Shown here one piece after another: positions 36,766 through 45,388 of a stretch of 64,000 bases of DNA; the stretch's first letter is position 1; every line of letters begins with the position of its first letter. Source of the stretch: Halobaculum sp. MBLA0147 (GTDB lineage Archaea > Halobacteriota > Halobacteria > Halobacteriales > Haloferacaceae). The position numbers and the translations under genes are program-made. The notes below the pieces were generated by a model. That model worked only from the letters and a program-made list of their open reading frames with translations. It made no database searches and was not told the DNA's origin. Where the stretch lies: NCBI RefSeq assembly GCF_041361345.1, contig NZ_JBGKAD010000001.1:1922001-1986000 (forward strand). Direction: 5' to 3'.

Positions 36766-37950
36766 ATGACCGACGAAGACAAGCCAAGTTCGATCCACTC
36801 GCGTAAACTCGGTCGATTCACACGCCGTCGGCTCCTCCGTGTGTTGTCGGCGGCCGGAATCTCGTCCGCAGCAGCGGGGGCTCTGAGCGTCGACCACGTT
36901 CGAGGTGCGGCGTCCGATCAGGTCCCCGTAGCGTACGACGTCGAGGGGAACTCGGAGGGGTACGTCCCGGCAGACTGGTACGACCGCCTCGCGAAGGCCA
37001 GAGACGTACGTGACCGGCTCGACGGGGAGTTCCTCCCGGAACCGGCGAGCGACCGTGCCGAGACGGCGACGGAGCGCGTCCGCGACGCCGTCACCGGGGT
37101 GTGGCTCGATGCTGGGACCGGCAACAGCGAACCTCACGTTATCGTGAGCCTCGACGAGGAGTCCGAGTCGCTCGGCGATGCACGCGGTGCCGTCCCGGAG
37201 CGGATGCGTGGTATCGACATCGAGGTCGAAGTCGCAGAACGCGAGGAGGAGTTGACCGACTGCACTCCGAAACAGAAGGGAGACACGTCCCAGATGCCCG
37301 GTGGACTCTCTGTCGACTTCTCGTCCGAGGAGAGTTCCGCACGGGGGACACTCACCTCCCGGATGTACGACGAGAACGACTACGTCTACCGACTCGCGAC
37401 CGCCGCCCACGTCCCCGAGGCGGCGACGAACGGTAACGACTGTGGAACACAACTCGAAGGGATGGAGGCCCGACACAACGGAACGAAGATCGGCGAGGTC
37501 CACTTCGTCGACCACGAGAACGACATCGCGGTGATCGAGGCGACGAACACGACACCGCTCGACGAAGTCTGGGACCCACGTGACTTCTCCGACAAGTACA
37601 CGGTCAAGTCGACGATGAGCAAAGACTGCGTCGACACGTTCATGAAAGACGACAAGAAGGTCAAGAAGTACGGGGTCGGTCGCTGCTTCGGGACCGGGAA
37701 GATCACGGCTCGTGGCAAGAAAGAACGAGCGTACGTCAACGAGTCGTGTACCACGTACTGGCGCGACTGTGTTCGTTGGGGAACGTTCAACAGCATCGGT
37801 CCGGGCGACAGCGGTTCCATCGCGTTCGGTCCGGATCCCGGCGGTTCCGACTACCTCGCGTCGAACATCAACTCGTGGCGCTGGTTCGACTACTCGGCCG
37901 GCCCGGCCGGGTACGCCATCGACAACACCCACGGGTACTACTGGGGTTAA
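36766..37950 (+). CDS. Tat-exported trypsin-like serine protease homologue
   Basis: A 394-residue secreted protein. The Tat signal FTRRRLLRVLSAAGISS is followed by a mature part with LATAAHVPEA (His in the AAHx context), ENDIAVIEA (Asp) and GPGDSGSIAFG (Ser), a complete chymotrypsin-like triad. Several Cys residues (DCTPKQ, NDCGTQ, SKDCVD, GRCFG, SCTTYWRDC) could form disulfides, which is unusual for haloarchaea. Codon use is more A/T-rich than in neighbours and the upstream region is AT-rich with a TATA box near 36692 (TACATATTAC). ATG starts at 36736 and 36766 are both possible. It looks like an acquired gene. Confidence 0.83.
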   Translation: MTDEDKPSSIHSRKLGRFTRRRLLRVLSAAGISSAAAGALSVDHVRGAASDQVPVAYDVEGNSEGYVPADWYDRLAKARDVRDRLDGEFLPEPASDRAETATERVRDAVTGVWLDAGTGNSEPHVIVSLDEESESLGDARGAVPERMRGIDIEVEVAEREEELTDCTPKQKGDTSQMPGGLSVDFSSEESSARGTLTSRMYDENDYVYRLATAAHVPEAATNGNDCGTQLEGMEARHNGTKIGEVHFVDHENDIAVIEATNTTPLDEVWDPRDFSDKYTVKSTMSKDCVDTFMKDDKKVKKYGVGRCFGTGKITARGKKERAYVNESCTTYWRDCVRWGTFNSIGPGDSGSIAFGPDPGGSDYLASNINSWRWFDYSAGPAGYAIDNTHGYYWG

Positions 37951-37995
37951 CGGAGTCTCGTAGCCACGGAGTGTGACGGGCGGGCGACCAGTCGC

Positions 37996-38400
37996 CTACG
38001 CCAGGCGATACCGTCGCGTCCGCCACGCTATTTCTCCGACGAGACCGGCGAGGCTCACGACGGCGGGCCACGCCAGCACGTACCAGCCGAACGGCGTCGG
38101 GCCGACGGGCGTCAGTCCACGGCGAGCGGTCGTCCACGTGCCGACCGCCGCGAGGACGAACGCGAGGCCGACGAGGAGCACGGGTGTCGCAGTGGTGCGC
38201 CAGCGAGCCAGCGCCGCCGGCACCGCACCGGCGAGTACCATCCCGAGCGTCGCGTACGTCGCGTAGATCGGCTCCGTCCCGAACGCCACCAGGAGGTTCT
38301 CGAAGCCGAACCGTGTCCACAGGATCGCCGCGGCGGCCGCGTGGAGCGCGCCGCCGACGGCGGCAGCCTGCACGCGGGGGGACAGTCTCAGCGGGGGCAT
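37996..38400 (-). CDS. Four-helix haloarchaeal membrane protein
   Basis: A 134-residue protein with four hydrophobic segments (residues about 10-30, 42-62, 70-88 and 103-123) and a basic tail. No motif. ATG start. An AT-rich region just upstream (AAAAAGTATACAAGCC on the minus strand) gives a good promoter about 30 bases away. Single gene between the secreted protease and rio2. Confidence 0.78.
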   Translation of the reverse strand: MPPLRLSPRVQAAAVGGALHAAAAAILWTRFGFENLLVAFGTEPIYATYATLGMVLAGAVPAALARWRTTATPVLLVGLAFVLAAVGTWTTARRGLTPVGPTPFGWYVLAWPAVVSLAGLVGEIAWRTRRYRLA

Positions 38401-38522
38401 CAAGCTAGCGATTGACGTTCTGGCTTGTATACTTTTTGCCAGTCTAGAGAGATACAAACCCAGCCGTTCGCGTGGGCACCGACTCCGGATCCCGCCGTCC
38501 TCACCACACCGCGAGCCACTCC

Positions 38523-39431
38523 TCACTCCGCGAACTCCCGCACGGACTCGAACGTCCCCTCGCGGATCGCGGCCGCGACGGCGTCGGTGTCGACGGCGGG
38601 CGTCTCGTTGGGGTACTTCCGGGCGAAGTAGCCGACGAGGTTCTCCACGTCCCGATCCAGCAACTCGTCCGCGTTCTCGTGGTCCGTGTCGACGGACTGG
38701 GGCCAGTCGAAGACGACGACCCCGTCCTCGCCGACGGCGACGTTGTACTCCGAGAGGTCGGCGTGGACGTAGCCGACGCGGTAGGCGGTCGCGATCTCCC
38801 GGAGGATCAGGTCCAACACGCCGACGACCTGCTGGGACTCTAGCCGGGCGTCGGCCAACTCCGGCCCGGGGAGCTTCTCCATCACGATGGCGTGGCGGTT
38901 GTGGTCGATCGGTCGCGGGACGGACACGTCCGGGTACAGCGCCTCCAGGGTCTCGTGTTCGCGTTCGGCGGCCTTCCGGGCGGTGTAGAGCCACGAGACG
39001 TGGTCGCGGTCGGCGGTGTACTCGCGACTCTCCATCACCTCGCGGAAGTTCGTGTACCCCTCGCGGTGGAACTTCAACGCGAACTCGCGGTACGAGGACA
39101 CCTCGTACACGTCGGACTCCTTGCCGACACCCAGCGGCGCACCCACGCCGGCGACGGTGTCGCGTTCCGCGAAGGTGTGCAACGCGAGGGCGTCGTACCC
39201 CTCGAACGCCAGCCGGTAGCCGTCGTACTGGATCGTCTTCCCCTCGACGAGGTCCCGGTCCGCACAGCGGTCGAGCCGGTACTCCGTCTCCTCCTCGCTC
39301 AACCCCGCGAACTCCGGCAGTTTCTCCAGGTCCACCCACTCGGAGAAGCGCATCCCCTGCTCGAGCCCGGAGAGGAGGTAGAAGTCCTCGGGCTCCAGCT
39401 CGGCGACGACGCCGGCGACGTTCTCGACCAT
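38523..39431 (-). CDS. rio2: RIO2-type serine/threonine protein kinase
   Basis: Atypical kinase/ATPase needed for late maturation of the small ribosomal subunit. The 302-residue protein has the Rio2-specific N-terminal winged helix (DFYLLSGLEQGMRFSEW to LVEGKTIQYDGYRLAFEGYDALAL), the glycine-poor nucleotide loop GVGKESDVYEV, the Lys strand FALKFHREG, the catalytic loop VGYVHADLSEYNV and the metal loop VFDWPQSVDTDHENADELL. All catalytic residues are present. ATG start, 302 residues, normal for archaea. Confidence 0.95.
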   Translation of the reverse strand: MVENVAGVVAELEPEDFYLLSGLEQGMRFSEWVDLEKLPEFAGLSEEETEYRLDRCADRDLVEGKTIQYDGYRLAFEGYDALALHTFAERDTVAGVGAPLGVGKESDVYEVSSYREFALKFHREGYTNFREVMESREYTADRDHVSWLYTARKAAEREHETLEALYPDVSVPRPIDHNRHAIVMEKLPGPELADARLESQQVVGVLDLILREIATAYRVGYVHADLSEYNVAVGEDGVVVFDWPQSVDTDHENADELLDRDVENLVGYFARKYPNETPAVDTDAVAAAIREGTFESVREFAE

Positions 39432-39506
39432 ACCGACACTCCACGAGCGAGCCTCAAAAGCGTCGCGTCACCGGGGAGCAAGACGTGGAACCGAGACGTG
39501 TCGTGG

Positions 39507-39800
39507 TCACTCCGACGCGAACGACGCTGGACTCGACTGCCGACTCGCGTCCTCCCGTCGGAGTGCGTCGACCGACGAGGAGGTCGACGTGACGAACGTC
39601 TCTTCGAACGACTCGTCGCCGAAGAACTCCGACACGTCGACCACGTCCGACGGCGTACGAGTTCCGCGACTCGGATACGTGAGCCGAAGCCGTCCAGATC
39701 GACCCCCTCCGGTCGGTCCAGACGGACCCGTGATCCCTCCGGGGTCGGGACCGACCGAGACTCGCAATCGGAAGGAGTAGGTAACTGAGCCAGTGCTCAC
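39507..39800 (-). CDS. Small hypothetical protein (uncertain)
   Basis: A 97-residue GTG-started frame, 51 bases downstream of the STAND-type gene on the same strand. The start is beta-like (GSVTYSFRLRVSVGPD), the centre is Gly/Pro-rich and the second half is acidic (DVVDVSEFFGDESFEETFV). Codon third positions are mostly G/C in this frame, which supports coding. No family is recognised. It may be a fragment or a small partner of the STAND gene. Confidence 0.4.
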   Translation of the reverse strand: MSTGSVTYSFRLRVSVGPDPGGITGPSGPTGGGRSGRLRLTYPSRGTRTPSDVVDVSEFFGDESFEETFVTSTSSSVDALRREDASRQSSPASFASE

Positions 39801-39825
39801 GGGCGGAACGGGAGTCCACGCGAGA

Positions 39826-39855
39826 GCCTCGGGGCTCGCCCCCGAGGCGGTTCAC
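39826..39855. repeat. Palindrome plus GCGGTTCAC tag (PATE/IS1341-end-like)
   Basis: GCCTCGGGG (39826-39834) pairs with CCCCGAGGC (39840-39848), followed by GGTTCAC. The 18-base tag GCCCCCGAGGCGGTTCAC recurs exactly at 51688-51705. On the minus strand the stop codon of the STAND gene forms the start of this tag (TGAACCGCCTCGGGG), as seen in haloarchaeal IS1341-type tnpB ends known to me. Confidence 0.6.
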
Positions 39856-42800
39856 CTCGCGGTGGTGGCCTCTGCACAGGCCAGTCGACGTTCGAATTCG
39901 TCGACGGACGTTTCGCTACCGGTTTCGCGAATCCACTTAGTGCCCAGTTCACGCCAGTTTTGAGCAGCCTGCTCGTCTCCGACCTCTCGGCACACTCGTA
40001 CCAGTGCCACGAGGGCGTCGAGTCCGTCCGACACTGCATCGAGTTCGTAGAGCGTCGCAAGTGCCCGCCGATACCGGCGTCGAGCTGTCGGTGTGTCCCC
40101 ACTCACTCTGGCAGCGTCGCCGAGACCGAGCGTCGCAGTGGCCACCGCACGGTGATCCTCACTCTCACGACTGAGTGTCCGACACGTCTCGAAGTGTTCA
40201 CGTGCGTCGGCAGTCTCACCTCGCGCGAGCGCGAGCGTACCGAACGCATCGTGGACGTCGGCGACGTGTGGCTGCATCTCCATCGACCGCCCGATCGACA
40301 AACTCCGTTCGAGCACCTGCTCTGCAGTCGCGTAGTCGTCTTCGCGTGTCGCGAGCCGGCCTAGCTGAAGCAGGACCGCAGCCATCCCGGATCGGTCTCG
40401 AACGTCTCGTTTGAGAGCGAGACTCCGCCGGTAGTGGTCGCGTGCGTCCGACACGTTCCCACGCTCGGCGGCGATGTCACCCGCGAGCTTCTCCGACGAG
40501 GACTGATTCTGTCTGTTTCCCAACTCGCGGTCTAGTGCAATCACATCGGTCAGTCGCTCGGCTGCCGTCTGCAACTCACCGCGAGCCTGTGCAACCTTGG
40601 CACGGTAGTACAGTGTGTCGGAAACGGGGCCACACGGATCGAGATCTGCTGCCCGCTCGACTGCGGCACGGAGGTGACACGCTGCCTCACGGTGAGCGCC
40701 ACGGGTCATCGCTACCCAGGCGAGCGAGTTGAGCGCGTTCACCACGTGGCGCGGATGATCTCCATCGTCTGCAGCTTGCAACGAGGCATCGAGCGCTGCT
40801 GTCGCCCCGGCTGTATCGCCACGGTCGATCAACACCTCACCCAGTCCACGGTACCCTTCGGCACGGTACTCTGTCCGTGTATCGGACGGAGCATCGATCG
40901 TCGTACATCGTTCACACAGATCGCGGAGTTCGTGCTCGGCGCGTTCTGGTGCGCCGTAATCGTACCACATTTTCCCGCGGGACGACCGACACTCGAGTTC
41001 GGTTGCCGGATCACAGGCGTCGGGAAGCTCGATCCCAGAGTCAGCAGTCGTTCCGAACAGTGGCGCTAGCGAGGCGTGTTCGAGCCCCACGGCGAACAGG
41101 TCGGTGAGGAACTCGTCGACCGACGCCGCCTCCGTGAGCGGCTCGAGTTTCAGTTCGTCGTCGCCCAACCAGTTCGCGACCGTCTCGTACCGGTCGGGAC
41201 GATCGACTACCGCAACGAGTGTCGAGACAGCCCACTCGAAGCGGGTGACAGTCTGCTCTTCGTCGACATCGAGTGCACACTCGAGGAACCGGACGAGCCA
41301 CTGTGAGTGTCTCGTACGGAACGTGTGGTCACTGTGGTGTGCAGAGACGAGGTGTCCCTCGATCGCATCGATCGCCGCATCGATCGCCTCGTGCGTGACG
41401 GAGTCGTCGCCCGCTGGACGTGTGAGATCGTCTCCGGGCACACGCTCCGTCGCGAGCACGTGGAGCCGTGCCCGTGTTACGGGTTCTCCGGCGATGCCGA
41501 GAACCGCCGTGAACACACCGAGGGTCGAGGCGAGCGGCCCAGCGTCCGCTATTGCTGTGTATGCATCTCGTACATCGGCTTCGAGCGCCGAAACGCCGAC
41601 CGGGTCGTCGGCCGATACGTCGTCGACGGCGTGTGACACTACCGTGTGTGCCGCGACGAGCATCTCACCGGCAGCACCTGCAGAGACCACGGTTTCGAAG
41701 AGGTCGGCACTGGTGAGGGGGACGGATCGATCGGTAACCGTCTCGAACGTTTCGATAATATTGGCACAGGTCTCTTCGTCGAGTGACGGTACTCGAACTG
41801 TCTGCAATCTCTCTGCAGTCTCGTAGAGTGGTGTGCTCCTGTTCTCGGCCAGCAGGTGAGTCCAGTCGGTCCGACGAGCCTCGCCGACGATACTCACGTC
41901 CGACTCGTCACAGAGTGTGGTACACAGACGGAGGAACGCCGCTTCGGCGGCATCCTCGACGACGATCAGTGAGTGGTCTGGCGCGTCTCTGGCCCGTTCG
42001 ACGACGGCCGACAGGTCGGCGGCCACACGAGTCGGGCGGTGGAAGACGGAGCCGTACTCGCGGCCGAGCCACAGACAGGCAGCTCGTCGACAGATCGTAC
42101 TCTTTCCGGTTCCGGGCGGTCCGAGTACCACCGAGTTCTCACCACTTCGTGCCGACTCGACGAGTGTGTCTGCGACCGACTCCGCGTCGTCGGGCGCAGG
42201 ACGGGGCACTGCGTACCCGTAGTACACGTCCGACAACTCGAGGCCACGTCTCCACGCCGTCTGTGGATCTCTCGGTGGTTGCTGCATCGAGCCTACGCCG
42301 GGTATCTCCGCGACACCAGCGATTGCCAACGACCGGTCGGCGTCGCCGAGTCGCAGTCCGGTCCCGGTCGGACCACTCGCCGACGGGGGATCGGCCACGA
42401 CGCCAGCACCGTCCGCCACGCTGGTGTAGAGTCGAGCGAGGTCGCCGACTGCGGTCGCGTCGGCCGATTCGACGACGGTGATCGACTCGGGTGGGTCGGC
42501 GACGAACACGGCTGCAACCGACTCTCCTCCTGCACCGTGGTGCGGGGGTAGCTCTGCTGTGGACGAACCCACAGCCCCAGGCGCCGGCGGAAGCTGACCG
42601 GTAGTTCCCTTCGACTCCCCCGTGACGACTACCCCGTACGCCGGAGGCGTCCCCCGCCGGAGACGACAGTTCTCGGCCGCGAGGAGACCAGCCGTGAGTT
42701 CTGGGAACTCCCGACGGAGTCGCTCTGCGAGTCTGTCGCTCACGATCACGGCTGCCGTGAGATCACCGTCGACGACGCGCGCGTGCAGGAGACGGAGGAG

Positions 42801-43229
42801 CCGAGTGTCTGGGAGTGTCGAGAAGAGACACCGACAGTGGTGAGCGTCACGAAGTAAGCGAGCGAGCCGGGCGAACCCGTGTTCTCGTGTCACGGTCGCG
42901 TCGACGAAGAGCGAATCTGGTGGTGTCTCGCCAGGCTGGAGTCGATCCAGTAGTACACTCGCCGCTCGAATCGTCTCGAGTGTCTGTCGGTGACGGCGGT
43001 GTCTCGCGACAGCGACCTCACCCAACGGTGTCGTCCGGTACTTCCCACCGGTCTGTGTGACGAGCCCAGCGTCGAGCAGGTCCCGAACCGCTCTGTCGAC
43101 CGTCGACCGTGAGTAGTCGAGTGCTGCGACGAGGCCGCGTTTGTCTGTCGCCGTCTCCGCGAGGTGGGTCAAGAAGTCCGAACGGCGGCCGACGAGTCCG
43201 TCCAACGGGTGGTCGTCGGAAGTGGTCAC
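39852..43229 (-). CDS. HTH-FilR1-like regulator fused to a STAND NTPase and TPR repeats
   Basis: A 1125-residue multidomain protein. Residues about 10-75 form a winged helix (RGLVAALDYSRSTVDRAV), and residues about 100-290 resemble the FilR1 middle domain of archaeal regulators (ARLLRDAHHCRCLF, LLRLLHARVVDGDLTAAVIV, RLAERLRREFPELTAGLLAA). A P-loop NTPase follows: Walker A GPPGTGKS at 370-377 and Walker B LIVVEDAAE at 421-429, then a NACHT-like helical region. From about residue 740 to the end there are TPR-like repeats. The TATA-like CTTTTTTG at about 43254 sits about 27 bases before the GTG. A sensing, NLR-like or defence role is inferred; no effector domain beyond the winged helix is seen. 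Confidence 0.82.
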   Translation of the reverse strand: MTTSDDHPLDGLVGRRSDFLTHLAETATDKRGLVAALDYSRSTVDRAVRDLLDAGLVTQTGGKYRTTPLGEVAVARHRRHRQTLETIRAASVLLDRLQPGETPPDSLFVDATVTREHGFARLARLLRDAHHCRCLFSTLPDTRLLRLLHARVVDGDLTAAVIVSDRLAERLRREFPELTAGLLAAENCRLRRGTPPAYGVVVTGESKGTTGQLPPAPGAVGSSTAELPPHHGAGGESVAAVFVADPPESITVVESADATAVGDLARLYTSVADGAGVVADPPSASGPTGTGLRLGDADRSLAIAGVAEIPGVGSMQQPPRDPQTAWRRGLELSDVYYGYAVPRPAPDDAESVADTLVESARSGENSVVLGPPGTGKSTICRRAACLWLGREYGSVFHRPTRVAADLSAVVERARDAPDHSLIVVEDAAEAAFLRLCTTLCDESDVSIVGEARRTDWTHLLAENRSTPLYETAERLQTVRVPSLDEETCANIIETFETVTDRSVPLTSADLFETVVSAGAAGEMLVAAHTVVSHAVDDVSADDPVGVSALEADVRDAYTAIADAGPLASTLGVFTAVLGIAGEPVTRARLHVLATERVPGDDLTRPAGDDSVTHEAIDAAIDAIEGHLVSAHHSDHTFRTRHSQWLVRFLECALDVDEEQTVTRFEWAVSTLVAVVDRPDRYETVANWLGDDELKLEPLTEAASVDEFLTDLFAVGLEHASLAPLFGTTADSGIELPDACDPATELECRSSRGKMWYDYGAPERAEHELRDLCERCTTIDAPSDTRTEYRAEGYRGLGEVLIDRGDTAGATAALDASLQAADDGDHPRHVVNALNSLAWVAMTRGAHREAACHLRAAVERAADLDPCGPVSDTLYYRAKVAQARGELQTAAERLTDVIALDRELGNRQNQSSSEKLAGDIAAERGNVSDARDHYRRSLALKRDVRDRSGMAAVLLQLGRLATREDDYATAEQVLERSLSIGRSMEMQPHVADVHDAFGTLALARGETADAREHFETCRTLSRESEDHRAVATATLGLGDAARVSGDTPTARRRYRRALATLYELDAVSDGLDALVALVRVCREVGDEQAAQNWRELGTKWIRETGSETSVDEFERRLACAEATTAR

Positions 43230-43315
43230 AGTATCTGTGTGGTCGCATACGACAAAAAAGGTCGGAGCACGGCGGCGACGATCGGTTCACCGACGGGGAC
43301 GGTCCGAGTGACGAC

Positions 43316-45010
43316 TCAGCCCAGTTGCCACGTCCCCTCGGTCGGGAGCGACCCGGCGGTGTTTCGGAACGTGAACGACATCTCGCTACGGTCGACGTCG
43401 TCGGGTACGTCGAACAGCGCCCAGCCACGCTTGGACTCCCCAGTGTCGAACGGGCCGTTGTACACCATCCGGGTGTAGTTCAACTCACGCCCTTCGACCG
43501 GACGGACGTACTTCTCTGGGTCACCGCCGCCGCCGGGATTGTACTTGTCGTACGTCTCACCGGCAGCCGTGAACTGCACGGTATCCCCACCGGGACCGGG
43601 AAGACTCGCGTCAGTTCCGACCTCGTTCAGGTACTCCACCTCGATCAGAACGAACTGTCCTCGGTCGGGTGTGAGCACAGTGTTGTCTCCGTACGCCGCA
43701 ATCTCGACACTGTCGGTCGACACGGCGTCCGTGACGGTCACGGCGCCGAAGGGAACCGGTAGCGGGTCCCCGACGGCCAACGACGGTGGGGTGAACTCGA
43801 CGGTTCGTCGCGTGGCGGCCGGTCGGAGGCGGAACTCGCGGGGAGTCGTGTACGGCCACTCGACAGAGAGTTCGAAGGTGTGATCCGCACCACTGGGAAT
43901 GGCGGCGTCGATCACTTCGATCGTCGTCCAGTCACTCGCGTCGGGTGAGCGCCGTTCGACGGCAGCGTGGAACCGGCCGTCAGCGTCGCCCTCGTTCGTG
44001 ACTCTGACCGTGTACTCGGTCGTTCCCGGATCGGCCTCTTCGGGTAGTGTCCACTCCGCCACGGTGAACGCTGGGAGGTCGCTGGGTTCCAACTGCCACA
44101 TCCGTTCCGGGGTCGTCTGGTCGGTGTCACGCTGCCACCCGAGTTCGATTCCATCTTCGACGGCAAATCGTGGAACCTGAACTGGGAGCCACCGCTGGAG
44201 CCGTTGACCTGCCCGAATACGGGTCGCACCCGCGAGCGGGGCACCGTCCCGACTCGTAGTCGCGCTCAGTTCCCCACTCGGATAGGTCGTCAAGACCGAT
44301 CCGTCGGAGACACCGAGATTCTCTCCGAACGTGACCGCGTTCGTCGTCGTGTTCTCCAACTCGAAGTCGACGACGGCGAGAACCCGATCACCGCCAGGGG
44401 CGTACAACCCAGGACGATCCGAACTTCCGTAGCCACCGGAGATCGTGTACTGCAGAGCAGTCTCGTACGTGACACCACTGATCGTCGCATCGAGACCCTC
44501 ACGGACGGTGAGCGTCTCTCCGACTGCGGCGGTCACTGGGCCGACGGCGACACGTGTCGATGCCGTCTCGTCACCACCCCGAGCGACGAACTGGTAGTCG
44601 TCCGCGAGTCCGAGTGAGAAAGAAATCTCTACCGTGGTCGACTCTCCCGGGTCTAGCGTACCCGTTCTCACGTTCTCTTCGGCCCGTTCTGGTCCCTCCG
44701 AGACGGCGACGGAGTCACTGTACTCACCAGGTTCTCCGCCGACGTTTCGAACGGTCAGTTCGAGCGTGAACTGCTCGTCCACGACCGCGTCGTCTGGTCC
44801 GGTGAGGTCGACTCGGAACGTTGCCGGCCCCGACACGGTCGTGTCGGCTGGCGTGTCGTCGTCGGCTGCCCCGCCGTCTCCCGTGTCGTCACCGTCACCC
44901 GCACTGGTGTCACTCTGCCCACCGCAGCCAGCAGTTCCGACAGCCGTCCCGAGCGCCGCCAAGTACGCCCGTCGGTCGACAGTCCGGTTCTGGTTGTCTT
45001 CGGATGCCAC
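43316..45010 (-). CDS. Tat-exported lipoprotein with CARDB-like beta domains
   Basis: A 564-residue secreted lipoprotein. Twin Arg (VDRRAYLAALGTAVGTAGC) leads into a lipobox Cys (GTAGC), then an acidic Gly/Asp linker. The mature part has several beta-sandwich segments, each about 100 residues, of CARDB/DUF11 type (TLELTVRNVGGEPGEYSDSV, EYTVRVTNEGDADGRFHAAV). It is anchored outside the cell through the lipid. No enzyme motif. It stops about 85 bases from the start of the STAND gene on the same strand and may be co-transcribed with it. Codon use is a little less GC-rich than in core genes. Confidence 0.85.
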   Translation of the reverse strand: MASEDNQNRTVDRRAYLAALGTAVGTAGCGGQSDTSAGDGDDTGDGGAADDDTPADTTVSGPATFRVDLTGPDDAVVDEQFTLELTVRNVGGEPGEYSDSVAVSEGPERAEENVRTGTLDPGESTTVEISFSLGLADDYQFVARGGDETASTRVAVGPVTAAVGETLTVREGLDATISGVTYETALQYTISGGYGSSDRPGLYAPGGDRVLAVVDFELENTTTNAVTFGENLGVSDGSVLTTYPSGELSATTSRDGAPLAGATRIRAGQRLQRWLPVQVPRFAVEDGIELGWQRDTDQTTPERMWQLEPSDLPAFTVAEWTLPEEADPGTTEYTVRVTNEGDADGRFHAAVERRSPDASDWTTIEVIDAAIPSGADHTFELSVEWPYTTPREFRLRPAATRRTVEFTPPSLAVGDPLPVPFGAVTVTDAVSTDSVEIAAYGDNTVLTPDRGQFVLIEVEYLNEVGTDASLPGPGGDTVQFTAAGETYDKYNPGGGGDPEKYVRPVEGRELNYTRMVYNGPFDTGESKRGWALFDVPDDVDRSEMSFTFRNTAGSLPTEGTWQLG

Positions 45011-45061
45011 GGTCTCCGTCTCGGGGAGCGGACACTATTTCTCACCGGGTGAGCGACCACG

Positions 45062-45388
45062 TCACCCCGTGAACACAGGCGTGTCGTGCACCCCGATAGA
45101 TAGTCCACCGTCCAGGGTGAGCGTCGGCCCGCCGGAAACGACGAGATCGTCACCCGGTGTGAGTCGATAGCGACTGCAGATCGAGGCGACCGCAGTCCGA
45201 AGCACGCGATCTGCCATCCGACGGCCGAGGCGATTCCGTGGCCCGGCGCCGTACGGCGCGTACGCGACAGTCGGACGACCGGCGTCGGTGAGTTCCGTCT
45301 CCACGCCACTCTCGGTGTCGTCGCGACCGTCCAGCCACCGCTCCGGGCGGAACGTCTCGGGGTCGTTCCAGAACGCCACGTGCGGTGT
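45062..45388 (-). pseudogene. Remnant of a cytochrome P450 (C-terminal end)
   Basis: The frame contains VAFWNDPETFRPERWLDGRD (the PERF/W region) and YAPYGAGPRNRLGRRMADRV, the heme-binding loop. In P450s this loop reads FxxGxRxCxG. Here the heme-ligating Cys is replaced by Arg (GPRNRLGRR), and only about 105 of roughly 440 residues remain. The homology begins directly after the stop codon of the siroheme decarboxylase gene. It is a dead gene fragment. Confidence 0.82.
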
